The notes under the pieces were generated by a model. That model did not search any database, was not told the DNA's origin, and saw nothing but the letters and a program-made list of their open reading frames with translations. This document shows, one piece after another, positions 1 to 7,767 of a DNA stretch of 28,258 nt. The position numbers were made by a program, and so were the translations under genes. Location of the stretch: positions 1-28,258 of the forward strand of contig JAZBPA010000260.1 of the NCBI GenBank assembly GCA_036351435.1, read 5' to 3'. Source of the DNA: JAAUQA01 sp036351435. Lineage in GTDB: Bacteria > Pseudomonadota > Gammaproteobacteria > Competibacterales > Competibacteraceae. Each line of letters starts with the position of its first letter. Within the stretch, counting starts at the first letter, position 1.

Positions 1-54
1 AGTCGCATTTCACTGTTGCGCAGCGAGAATGGGTGTTACCTGCAGAACCTTGAG
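1..54. other. left edge, no gene identified
   Basis: This short stretch lies downstream of the FHA gene, which is on the minus strand. It is too short to assign to a gene. It may belong to the next gene of the same minus-strand operon, but nothing in it can be recognised. Confidence 0.3.
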
Positions 55-1803
55 TTAATAGCCTTCGAAAACAAAGTGGGCCATGCCGATTTGCACTTCG
101 TCCCCGTGACTCAAAGCTACTGTTTCCTCAGTTTCCAGCGGTTGTTGGGCTACCGTAACTTCGCCGTACCCTACTAGATTTTTGAGCCAATACATACCGT
201 CTTTGAAGGATAACTCAGCGTGCTGTGGCGCGACATCCGGGGCTTCGACCCGTAGCCCCGCCTGCTGGGAACTTCCCAAAGAGATTCGTTTGGGCAGATA
301 GACATGGGTAATCCGCCGTTGACTGATGTCTTCCCGATAAAAACGGGCATACAGTAACAACCCGGGGCTATTGATACCGTTGAGCGCTGCGGCTTGTTCT
401 TGCATGCGCTTGAGTGCAGCAAAGCGAGTTCTGAGTTTTTGCTTCAGAGCGGTAGCGCTCGCTTGTTCTAATTCCTTGACCAGGCTGACCACCTCCAGCA
501 AGCATTCGCCCAGTTCCTCGGCCTGTGAAAAAGTTCCACTATCCTCAGTCGTCGTCAGATCTAGCGTTGTGCTCCAGCCTAAGGCTACTTTTAACTGATA
601 TAACCCGCAGATGTCCAAAACATCGCCCGATTCCAGTCGTTGCCAACGACCACGGAGCAGTCGCTGGTCATTGAGTCCGGTATCACTGGTCGGGTTGATG
701 CCAGCATGCATGACCGCCAAGCCATCTCCGGTAGCGCAGAGCGCGAAGTGCAGGCGCGAAATCATGCCGTATGCCGGTAAAAATCCCAACGCGAAATCGC
801 CAAAGCTTATGCTGGTGTTTTCGTTATAACGACCACACACGATGAAGGGCCGCGATACAATTTCTATTCTTTCGGGGGCATAAGTCGCGTTGTGACTAAG
901 TAACAGGGCGCGGGATAAGGGGGTTCCTTCCTTGCCTAATCGGGCCACTGCTTGGGACGCTTCGGCCTCCGCTTGTAATTGGTGGGTACGTAACCAATTG
1001 GCCTCCAGTTCGATGGGCAACAAATTGTCTAAACTGGGTAGTTGCCGGCCCGGGGATAGCGGGAGACCACCATCGCCAAGCTCATTGGATTGATCCGGGG
1101 AATCGTCCTTTTCCCAGCGCTGCTTTCCTCTGAGGTGAGGCAAACTGAAGTTCGTAGCGCTACGCGAACCACCCGCTGTACGAATTTTCACTACCGGATC
1201 ATTGTCAGGGGGAGGAAAATTAAGCAACACATTGTAACGGCTGGTGTAGGCTTGCCACTCGCCCCGATGATCACACACTTCAAGTGCTACTGACAGCGTC
1301 GCCAATAAAGCGTCCTTAGGAGCCCGGTAATGTAAATAAACCGGCAAAGCGTCGTGACCTTCGAGTAACTTAATGGGGCGGGGTTGCGCATGCTCGCGCA
1401 ACGCTAAATCAGAAGACTCAAAGCGCACTCGTACTTCTTTGAATACCCAACCGGTGGTGTTCATCACTAACGCGGATAACACGCTTGGACGCCCGGGGCG
1501 ATAGTCCGGGGCGGCATTGAATCCCACTACGATCGGTTGTTGTTTGTTCAATAATTTTAGGGTGCGCTGTTCCCGCTCAGTGACCAATTCCTTATTTAGA
1601 CCGCAGACGTCTTGAAAATGGTCCAACACCCGCTGGTCATCTTCGGTTTTACCGCTGGTTTTGCTCCAGATCTCCTGTAATAATTGTTCCAATTCGCGCA
1701 AATTAGCTGGTATCGGCCCTAAGCTTTCAGGCTGATAATGCACGAACCGCTTTAACTCAGGAGGGTAAGTAAAATCTACTGTAGACATGGCCATTGTGAT
1801 CAT
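55..1803 (-). CDS. two-FHA-domain protein
   Basis: A 582-residue soluble protein with no signal peptide or membrane segment. Residues about 95–215 look like a beta-rich domain that I cannot name. A Pro/Ser-rich linker follows. Residues about 315–410 form one forkhead-associated domain, with the conserved Arg in CGRY and the SRLHF motif that replaces the usual SxxH. A helical, coiled-coil-like stretch (about 425–475) leads to a second C-terminal FHA domain (about 505–582, with the PQHAEL and LSHGDEVQIG motifs). FHA domains bind phosphothreonine peptides, so this is probably a scaffold for Ser/Thr-kinase signalling, but no kinase or phosphatase is in the window. The start is uncertain: three ATG codons fall within the first six codons (1803, 1794, 1788) and none has a clear Shine-Dalgarno sequence. 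Confidence 0.8.
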   Translation of the reverse strand: MITMAMSTVDFTYPPELKRFVHYQPESLGPIPANLRELEQLLQEIWSKTSGKTEDDQRVLDHFQDVCGLNKELVTEREQRTLKLLNKQQPIVVGFNAAPDYRPGRPSVLSALVMNTTGWVFKEVRVRFESSDLALREHAQPRPIKLLEGHDALPVYLHYRAPKDALLATLSVALEVCDHRGEWQAYTSRYNVLLNFPPPDNDPVVKIRTAGGSRSATNFSLPHLRGKQRWEKDDSPDQSNELGDGGLPLSPGRQLPSLDNLLPIELEANWLRTHQLQAEAEASQAVARLGKEGTPLSRALLLSHNATYAPERIEIVSRPFIVCGRYNENTSISFGDFALGFLPAYGMISRLHFALCATGDGLAVMHAGINPTSDTGLNDQRLLRGRWQRLESGDVLDICGLYQLKVALGWSTTLDLTTTEDSGTFSQAEELGECLLEVVSLVKELEQASATALKQKLRTRFAALKRMQEQAAALNGINSPGLLLYARFYREDISQRRITHVYLPKRISLGSSQQAGLRVEAPDVAPQHAELSFKDGMYWLKNLVGYGEVTVAQQPLETEETVALSHGDEVQIGMAHFVFEGY

Positions 1804-1938
1804 TCAAAGTAACGACATGTTGAGTATGGTCAAGGCAAAAAAAGACGAAAACGTTTACAACATTTGGCGCTGTCGAAATGGAAAAGTCTTGGTGTACGAA
1901 TTACCACCCGCCTGGGCTTTTGTCCAGCACTGCGGAGA

Positions 1939-2271
1939 ATGGCCTTGAAAATAAGACATTATTTATTACTCATCATGACGATATTGGCTATCGGATTTCT
2001 GCAACCACTTATTATGCTGATAGGCGGCATGACTTTGATTACCGGGGTGCTAGCTTGGATCTACTCCGATTTGCCACCGGAAAAACAAAATGCTTGGGAA
2101 GCCAAGCTGGCCCAGGCCATGCAGCAAGCGACCGCTGGGCTACGCAAACAACCCAACCCCCCCCCGCCGGTTCTCAATGCGCAACAAGTCCATAAAATTA
2201 TTCATCCTTCTCACGAAGAATTGGAGCAGCTCAAAGATCCCGAGCAACTCTCCGAGCCGAAGCCAAAATAG
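1939..2271 (+). CDS. small membrane protein, unknown function
   Basis: About 110 residues starting at ATG 1939, with GGAGA just upstream. An in-frame TTG at 1864 would add 25 residues that look less protein-like. Residues about 8–43 form one or two hydrophobic segments. A polar tail follows with an amphipathic Lys/Ala/Gln-rich helix, a run of prolines and an acidic end. It is divergent from the FHA gene and convergent with the PsiE-family gene 23 bp downstream. I do not recognise the family. An overlapping reading frame (1878–2195) lacks the membrane pattern and is taken as the shadow. Confidence 0.55.
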   Translation: MALKIRHYLLLIMTILAIGFLQPLIMLIGGMTLITGVLAWIYSDLPPEKQNAWEAKLAQAMQQATAGLRKQPNPPPPVLNAQQVHKIIHPSHEELEQLKDPEQLSEPKPK

Positions 2272-2294
2272 TCAACCCACTCCCGCCCACTCGG

Positions 2295-2783
2295 TTATGT
2301 CTTCGGGTCTTTAGAGACTAACCAATAGCCGACGCTAAGCGCTAGTATGACCCCAGCTGTTGCCCAGATATACTCGGGTTCAATTGTTTTATAATCTAAA
2401 ACGATCACTTTTCGCGCTATCGCCATCAGCGCCGTAGCCAAGACCAGTTTGACGTGCAGCACATCATCCCGCAGGTAGAGCACGATATTGACGAAAATCT
2501 CTATCGCAATCAGGGTCGCCATAAACGCGCTGAACGTGGCCAGAATGTCGTTCACGTTGAGTAAACCGACCGGCGGGGTCATGATTTTGTTATACAGTAC
2601 CCATCCGACGTCAAGCACACTCCAGATAATGACCAGCGTCATCAATACCGCCAGCAATCGCACACATAACCGTATAAGTAAGTGCAACCCGTGTACCAAA
2701 GGTTCCTGGGCTTGGTCAATGTGCAACTCTTCTACGGGTTTATCGTCGAGGAGCTGATTAGATGAAACCTGTTTCTCAGTCAT
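2295..2783 (-). CDS. PsiE-family membrane protein
   Basis: A 162-residue protein with four predicted membrane helices (about 37–60, 80–102, 110–125 and 138–155). The central part reads ATLIAIEIFVNIVLYLRDD and continues HVKLVLATALMAIARKVIVLD, typical of the PsiE family (phosphate-starvation-inducible in E. coli). The conserved elements are the charged turn after helix 2 and the ARK(V/I)IVLDY motif. The biochemical role of the family is not established. No Pho box was recognised upstream. The start at 2783 has only a weak ribosome-binding site. Confidence 0.8.
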   Translation of the reverse strand: MTEKQVSSNQLLDDKPVEELHIDQAQEPLVHGLHLLIRLCVRLLAVLMTLVIIWSVLDVGWVLYNKIMTPPVGLLNVNDILATFSAFMATLIAIEIFVNIVLYLRDDVLHVKLVLATALMAIARKVIVLDYKTIEPEYIWATAGVILALSVGYWLVSKDPKT

Positions 2784-3028
2784 AATGGTTCACGATCAAT
2801 GCTCAAGTCAGCGGCCTGCATGACTTCAATCCTGCATCACAATGGTTATCTCTAATGGCTTGTGGGTAACAATCCGGTGCAACAAATCTCTATATGCAGC
2901 CTCTTTATACTGGCCAGAATAGCATGGAATTGAGCCAGTCTATCTTCGAGTATAAGATCAAGCGCAGCAATACAAACCTCGACAGAGCGTTCAGTGGCTA
3001 CCCGGCATGTAGCGAGCGAGCTAACTCG
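2784..3028. other. intergenic, nothing recognised
   Basis: These 245 bases separate the PsiE-family gene from the thioesterase gene. The short open frames here lack ribosome-binding sites and protein-like composition. No repeat, strong hairpin or RNA gene was seen. Confidence 0.4.
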
Positions 3029-3514
3029 TTAACTCAATGGCTTAGAACGTATTCCCATGACCCGCCCCGTCTGCGGTGGGCGTGGTAACAAAAGGTGTTT
3101 AGCCATGACAGCATTGAGACGATCCATGATGGTCAATGGCATGGGGATACTGCGGCGCTGCGTCAAATCCACGTGAATCAGCATTAATTCCGTAGTCGCT
3201 ACCAGCGTATCCTGTTGTTCATCGAACATACGGTGAAAATAATGAATCCGCTTGCTGTCAAAACCGAGTAGCTGGGTCGTCACCGTTAACCGATCACCCG
3301 CTTTCAGTTCACGATGAAAATTAACATGGGTTTCGACCACGAAAGTAGAACAGCGTGCCTGCTCACGGTACGTTTGCCCCATACCTAGGTTATCCATAAA
3401 GGCATCGGTCGCGCGATCAAAAGCGAGCACATAGTAGGCGATATTCATGTGGCCGTTGTAATCAATCCATTCCGACGGCACGATGTCTTGATAAAGCATC
3501 AACAGTTTAGGCAT
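3029..3514 (-). CDS. hotdog-fold acyl-CoA thioesterase
   Basis: A 161-residue single-domain hotdog protein of the 4HBT/YbgC type. The catalytic-loop motif D18-Y-N-G-H-M-N24 sits near the N-terminus, preceded by VPSEWI. The core continues with THVNFHRELKAGDRLTV and FDSKRIHYFHRMF, both typical of thioesterases that act on small acyl-CoA substrates. The closest remembered relatives are thioesterase subunits of carnitine/betaine-type metabolism (DYNGHMN variants), but the neighbours give no substrate clue. It lies 90 bp downstream of the methyltransferase-like gene on the same strand and could be co-transcribed with it. The family is fairly certain; the substrate is unknown. Confidence 0.8.
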   Translation of the reverse strand: MPKLLMLYQDIVPSEWIDYNGHMNIAYYVLAFDRATDAFMDNLGMGQTYREQARCSTFVVETHVNFHRELKAGDRLTVTTQLLGFDSKRIHYFHRMFDEQQDTLVATTELMLIHVDLTQRRSIPMPLTIMDRLNAVMAKHLLLPRPPQTGRVMGIRSKPLS

Positions 3515-3604
3515 GTCAGATAGTGGGCGCAGTGGAGCGCAGCAGGACTAGCAACGAACGTTGCTGCTCATTGAGTTGAACAGGCTTGAGGATAGCGCAA
3601 TAGA

Positions 3605-4102
3605 TCATGGTCTCCAGCGTTCCGGATGCGCCCAATGCTGGTTGTTGAACCAGTTGGGTGTCGTTTTGTAGGACTCAATCGCATAATGATAGAGGTGCAG
3701 AGGTTTATCCGCCTCACGGTAGCGGGCCATGACGGTCATGCCGTAACCAAGCAGATCTGCAGTATGCCAATGGCTGCGGTGATTGTCCCACGCTTTTCCC
3801 AATGGAACCAAAGCGACAAAACGGCGGGTATGCACATCACGCAATCGAGCCAGTAGTACGCCTGCCTCTTTGCGTTCCAGATGTTCGAGGGTATTGGCGA
3901 TAATGCCAAGATCGAACAAACCCAGTTCGGGCAAAGTGGCGAAAATGTCATCGCTTAAACGAGTAATTTGGCAACTGGCTGGGACGTTACTCTGTGGTAA
4001 TGACTCCAGAGTCGGGTCAAGCAGCAGCACAGAACGTGGACGAGCGACTTCCAGCAAAGTGGCGAGATCTTTATGATGGACACGGTGCATACAAGTTTCC
4101 AC
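3605..4102 (-). CDS. degenerate methyltransferase-like protein
   Basis: About 165 residues from a GTG at 4102, or 161 from the ATG at 4090, which is equally plausible (TGGAA lies 7 bases before it). The layout resembles a class I methyltransferase: VLLLDP in place of the glycine-rich SAM loop, then DLGIIANTLEHLERKEAG as the post-motif region, then RRFVALVPLG. The C-terminus is rich in Trp and His (NHRSHWHTADLLGYGM, WFNNQHWAHPERW). It resembles the gammaproteobacterial DUF6231-type proteins as I remember them. The missing GxGxG loop makes SAM-dependent activity doubtful. It is divergent from thiD. Confidence 0.65.
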   Translation of the reverse strand: METCMHRVHHKDLATLLEVARPRSVLLLDPTLESLPQSNVPASCQITRLSDDIFATLPELGLFDLGIIANTLEHLERKEAGVLLARLRDVHTRRFVALVPLGKAWDNHRSHWHTADLLGYGMTVMARYREADKPLHLYHYAIESYKTTPNWFNNQHWAHPERWRP

Positions 4103-4180
4103 GGTTGTATCACAATGATTGCCCCGCTCCAGACACGGGTACTGGGCTTTAATTGTAATTGATATTCAGCGAGATCAGCG

Positions 4181-4990
4181 ATGAATGGACGTGTTTTAAT
4201 TGTAGCGGGTTCGGATTCAGGTGGGGGTGCCGGTATTCAGGGGGACTTGAAGACGGTAACGGCGCTAGGAGGTTACGCAGCTACCGCGATTACCGCCCTG
4301 ACCGCGCAAAACACCCAGGGCGTCTTCGGTATTTTGGATGTAGAACCCACATTCATCGCACAACAAATGCAGTTGGTGCTGGATGACATTGGTGCCGACT
4401 GCATCAAAATCGGTATGTTGCACAATAAGGCAGTGATTGATACGGTCGCTACCGTATTGGAAGAGCACGCGACTTCAATACCGCTGGTGGTAGATCCGGT
4501 TATGTTCGCCAAAGGCGGCGCAGCTCTATTGGATCCCAATGCCTGCAATACATTAATTGCTCGGTTGATACCCAAAGCTACCGTACTGACCCCCAACACA
4601 GAAGAAGCCACAGCCTTAGGCGGTATCACCATTACCGATATCACTGCGATGGAGCAAGCGGGGCAACACCTGTTAGCGCAGGGTGCGCAGGCGGTATTGA
4701 TTAAGGGGGGACATCTCACTGGCGATACGGTTACTAATCTGCTGATTTCGCAACAAGGTACGGAACGTTTTGTCACGCCCCGGTTAGCAACCGTCCATAC
4801 TCATGGTACTGGCTGCACTTTGGCTTCAGCAGTAGCCACGGGTCTGGCTCAAGGACTGTCCCTGAAGACGGCAGTGAGTCGGGCACTAGCGTATGTTTAT
4901 GAGGCGATTCGCACAGCTCCGGGTTTGGGTCAGGGTCAAGGTCCGTTGAATCATGGCCATACCATCCGCCCTTTCCCAGAACAGTCATGA
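4181..4990 (+). CDS. thiD: hydroxymethylpyrimidine/phosphomethylpyrimidine kinase
   Basis: A 269-residue ribokinase-fold enzyme that phosphorylates HMP and then HMP-P with ATP in thiamin biosynthesis. The N-terminal motif AGSDSGGGAGIQGDLK (about 9–24), GGYAATAITALTAQNTQGV, the VDPVM(F)AKGG segment and the ATP-site motif HGTGCTLASA (about 208–217) are all diagnostic. Its length equals the usual 260–270 residues. The ATG at 4181 is preceded by GCGAG at suitable spacing. mobB starts 5 bases after its stop, so thiD heads a thiD–mobB–moeA operon. The HMP kinase has no direct link to the molybdenum cofactor, so the operon probably reflects convenience rather than one pathway. Confidence 0.95.
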   Translation: MNGRVLIVAGSDSGGGAGIQGDLKTVTALGGYAATAITALTAQNTQGVFGILDVEPTFIAQQMQLVLDDIGADCIKIGMLHNKAVIDTVATVLEEHATSIPLVVDPVMFAKGGAALLDPNACNTLIARLIPKATVLTPNTEEATALGGITITDITAMEQAGQHLLAQGAQAVLIKGGHLTGDTVTNLLISQQGTERFVTPRLATVHTHGTGCTLASAVATGLAQGLSLKTAVSRALAYVYEAIRTAPGLGQGQGPLNHGHTIRPFPEQS

Positions 4991-4994
4991 TTAA

Positions 4995-5570
4995 ATGAAG
5001 CGGGATCCTTGGCTAGCCAACGCACGGGTGCCAGTGCTCGGCGTAGCAGCGCCCAGCGGTACCGGCAAAACCACTTTGCTGCGCCTTATTATTCCGGTGC
5101 TCAACGCACGGGGATTGCGGGTAGGGATTGTCAAACAGAGCCGCGCCGACTTCGACATGGATCAACCGGGCAAAGACAGTTACCGACTGCGGAAGGCGGG
5201 TGCCGACCGGCTGCTATTACTGGATAGCGAGCAATCGGCATTGTTTCTGGAACACCCCGGCAGCACGGAACCGCAACTGAACGACTTGCTCAAGCATCTT
5301 GAACAGGATCAGTTGGATCTGATTCTGGTAGAGGGATTTAGTACCCAAGCGTTTGCTAAAATCCTGTTGAGACGGCAAGCCGGTGAACGGAATTCCTACG
5401 CTATGACACCTGATGTGGTAGCCATCGCCACAGACCATGCCTCGCAAGAATCTGATGCCGTGCCGGTTCTGGATATCAACAACCCTATCGCTATCGCTGA
5501 TTTTATACTGACTTATCTATCCATCACCGACGCTGAATCGCGCTTATCGCGCACTGAGAATGCATTATGA
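4995..5570 (+). CDS. mobB: molybdopterin-guanine dinucleotide biosynthesis protein MobB
   Basis: A 191-residue P-loop GTPase-like adaptor that supports conversion of molybdopterin to the guanine dinucleotide form together with MobA and MoeA. The Walker A loop is APSGTGKTT (19–27). The family signature DFDMDQPGKDSYRLRKAGA follows at about 52–70. LDLILVEGF matches the second conserved block. The His usually found before DFD is replaced here (QSRADFD). The end overlaps moeA by four bases (ATGA), so translation is coupled. No strong ribosome-binding site lies before ATG 4995, and coupling to thiD is likely. MobA is not in the window. Confidence 0.92.
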   Translation: MKRDPWLANARVPVLGVAAPSGTGKTTLLRLIIPVLNARGLRVGIVKQSRADFDMDQPGKDSYRLRKAGADRLLLLDSEQSALFLEHPGSTEPQLNDLLKHLEQDQLDLILVEGFSTQAFAKILLRRQAGERNSYAMTPDVVAIATDHASQESDAVPVLDINNPIAIADFILTYLSITDAESRLSRTENAL

Positions 5571-6832
5571 ACCCAATCGTTCCACAGCCCAGTTGCGCCG
5601 ATCGATACGATCCTGAAGCGCTTCCTATTACCGAAGCACTAAGGCTGATCGAAGAGGGTCTCAAACCCCTATCAGGCTACGAAAAGCTCGCGTTGCGCAG
5701 CGCGCTGGGACGGGTGCTGCTGCGGGACACCCATTCCTCCTTAGCCGTGCCGGCGCATACTAACTCTGCGGTGGATGGGTACGCACTAAGGATTGCCGAT
5801 GTGCCTGGTTCTGATCCGGTTGCATTGCAAGTGATCGGCACAGCGTGGGCCGGTACGCCGTTCGCCGGTAAGGTGGAGCCCGGCACCGCTGTGCGCATTA
5901 TGACCGGCGCGGTGCTGCCCAGTGGTGCTGATTGCGTGGTTATGCAGGAACACGTCCGGCGCGACGATCACCAGGTTTGGGTTGGTACGCCCCTCAAACC
6001 CGGCCAGAACATTCGTCAGGCTGGTGAAGACCTCGCTGCTGGTGCGATGGTGTTACCAACCGGCCGCCGATTGTCGCCCGCTGACTTGGGTTTATTGGCT
6101 TCACTGGGCATTGCTGAAGTTGAGGTCCGGCGTCGACCGCGGGTAGCGTTTTTCTCGACTGGGGACGAATTGCGCTCGCTGGGGGAAACCTTGGGTGAAG
6201 GTGATATTTACGACAGCAACCGCTATACACTGTATGCGATGTTGACTCGCCTGGGCGTGCAAGTAATCGACATGGGCGTGGTTCGGGATCGCCGGGAAGA
6301 TCTGCTGGCTGCATTTCAAGAAGCCGGGCGCAATGCCGATGTGGTCATCACCTCGGGTGGGGTGTCGGTTGGGGAAGCCGATCTTGTCAAAGAAATCCTA
6401 AAGCGCTCGGGACAAGTGAACTTTTGGAAAATCGCTATGAAACCCGGCCGTCCACTGGCCTTCGGGCAGATCGGGAACGCATTATTTTTCGGCCTACCGG
6501 GCAATCCCGTATCGGTGATGATCACCTTTTACGAATTTGTCCAACCGGCTTTACAACGATTGATGGGCCAACCACCTACCCCGCCGTTAACGTTTAAGGT
6601 CCCTTGTTTGAGCCGATTACGCAAGCGTCCAGGGCGTACTGAGTTTCAGCGCGGAGTTCTGGAGCGCCAACCGGACGGGAGCTTGGCGGTACATGGAACG
6701 GGGGATCAAGGTTCGGGCATTCTCAAGACCATGAGCCGGGCCAATTGTTTAATCGTGTTACCGCATGATAGTGGAACCGTGGAGGCTGGCATGCTGGTCG
6801 ATGTCCAGCCTTTCGAGGGATTGCTCGGTTGA
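5567..6832 (+). CDS. moeA: molybdopterin molybdenumtransferase MoeA
   Basis: A 421-residue enzyme that inserts molybdate into adenylated molybdopterin. The family blocks appear in order: HTNSAVDGYALR (about 62–73), RIMTGAVLPSGADCVVMQE (about 109–128), STGDEL, YDSNRYTLYAML, ITSGGVSVGEADLVKEIL (about 263–280), FWKIAMKPGRPLAFG and the FFGLPGNPVSVMI loop. The C-terminal domain IV follows. Length matches E. coli MoeA (411). It overlaps mobB by ATGA and converges with the adenylate-kinase-like gene only 7 bases after its stop, leaving no room for a separate terminator. Confidence 0.96.
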   Translation: MNPIVPQPSCADRYDPEALPITEALRLIEEGLKPLSGYEKLALRSALGRVLLRDTHSSLAVPAHTNSAVDGYALRIADVPGSDPVALQVIGTAWAGTPFAGKVEPGTAVRIMTGAVLPSGADCVVMQEHVRRDDHQVWVGTPLKPGQNIRQAGEDLAAGAMVLPTGRRLSPADLGLLASLGIAEVEVRRRPRVAFFSTGDELRSLGETLGEGDIYDSNRYTLYAMLTRLGVQVIDMGVVRDRREDLLAAFQEAGRNADVVITSGGVSVGEADLVKEILKRSGQVNFWKIAMKPGRPLAFGQIGNALFFGLPGNPVSVMITFYEFVQPALQRLMGQPPTPPLTFKVPCLSRLRKRPGRTEFQRGVLERQPDGSLAVHGTGDQGSGILKTMSRANCLIVLPHDSGTVEAGMLVDVQPFEGLLG

Positions 6833-6839
6833 ACAACGG

Positions 6840-7457
6840 TTAGTCGCCGAATACATGCGAGAAGTGGGCGTCTTGCACCGGTACCACGTGATCAAGCACA
6901 CCGCGCAACACCCGTCCCGGCGCACCTAAAGAATCCACGTCGACAATAAGTTCCGTTGGAAAATAATCCAACAACGGTTGGGTTTCGTGCTCGTAAACCC
7001 GCCAGCGGTTACGAATCACTTTCTCATCGGCATCATCGAAACGGTTCTCCTTCAAGGCCCGTTTACGCAGCCGTTCGATCATGGCGATCTCATCCTCGCA
7101 GGAGAGATGAATAACCTTGAGCACATCCATATACTCATTCATCAGTTTGGCTTGTTCCAGGGTGCGAGGTATGCCATCAAGGACCAATAAATCGACGCGT
7201 GGCTTATAATCACCCAAAATGGTATGGGCATGAATCGCTTGTACCCAGAGTTTGACGGTCAATTCATCGGGAACCAGTTCACCGCGTGAGCTGTATTCAT
7301 AAAATTCGTGGCCCAATTCGGTGGAAATATCCAGATTACGAAACACTTCGCCGCAAGAGAAGTGATAAAAACCTGGAACCTGCCCCAAAATCTTACCCTG
7401 TGTTCCTTTGCCCGTGCCGGGTGCACCGAAAAGAAGGACGACTTTGTATTGACTCAT
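6840..7457 (-). CDS. adenylate-kinase-like nucleoside monophosphate kinase
   Basis: A 205-residue P-loop kinase. The Walker A loop is GAPGTGKGTQ (11–20), and the NMP-binding parts are FHFSCGEVFR and LDGIPRTLEQAK. The LID region is very short and lacks the four-Cys zinc site: ERLRKRALKENRFDDADEK leads straight to IRNRWRVYEHETQPLLDYF. It is therefore in the short-LID adenylate kinase group. The long acidic, His-containing C-terminus after VDVDSLG is unusual. It may be a second, non-housekeeping kinase. Substrate (AMP, UMP or CMP) cannot be decided from the sequence. No Shine-Dalgarno precedes the ATG, and a promoter -10 lies only 4 bases upstream. Confidence 0.8.
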   Translation of the reverse strand: MSQYKVVLLFGAPGTGKGTQGKILGQVPGFYHFSCGEVFRNLDISTELGHEFYEYSSRGELVPDELTVKLWVQAIHAHTILGDYKPRVDLLVLDGIPRTLEQAKLMNEYMDVLKVIHLSCEDEIAMIERLRKRALKENRFDDADEKVIRNRWRVYEHETQPLLDYFPTELIVDVDSLGAPGRVLRGVLDHVVPVQDAHFSHVFGD

Positions 7458-7461
7458 GGTG

Positions 7462-7490
7462 GTTATACTCTATTAATGGCGGAATGACAG
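7462..7490 (-). promoter_or_regulatory. candidate promoter of the adenylate-kinase-like gene
   Basis: Read on the minus strand, CTGTCA (7485–7490) and TATAAC (7462–7467) are separated by 17 bases and resemble a sigma-70 promoter. The -10 ends four bases before the ATG, which would give a nearly leaderless mRNA. Identified by eye only. Confidence 0.35.
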
Positions 7491-7493
7491 GTT

Positions 7494-7521
7494 ACGCACT
7501 TTTGCTCACGCACTTATGCTC
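7494..7521. repeat. tandem 14-bp direct repeat
   Basis: ACGCACTTTTGCTC (7494–7507) is followed directly by ACGCACTTATGCTC (7508–7521), with one mismatch. The pair lies just upstream of the candidate -35 of the adenylate-kinase-like gene, a usual place for an activator site. The rest of the 310-base gap up to the EcsC-family gene (7522–7767) shows nothing else I can name. Confidence 0.5.
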
Positions 7522-7767
7522 AGCAAGCCGCAACCTCATAACGCTGCATATGATCCAATGCGGGTGCGTGGTCTTCGGATCTACAAGAAATACTTGTATT
7601 GATGCGCAGCTACTGCAATAAAGATAGACATCGTCAGCGGCGGCATCAAGCTGGTGGTGACAATCTTGGAGCGGAGCAGTCTGTCCTGTGGGCTCCTAGG
7701 GTCGTTGCTTTTCTAGGGCTCTATGCAGGGATAGAGTGATGTTTAACTGTTTCATGCGGGTAAAGTT

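Noticed and set aside
1878..2195. 105-codon plus-strand frame overlapping the small membrane protein
   Set aside because: Composition is not protein-like, while the other frame shows coherent hydrophobic segments and a ribosome-binding site.
2894..3088. 64-codon plus-strand frame in the PsiE–thioesterase gap
   Set aside because: It overlaps the conserved thioesterase end and has no ribosome-binding site or recognisable content.
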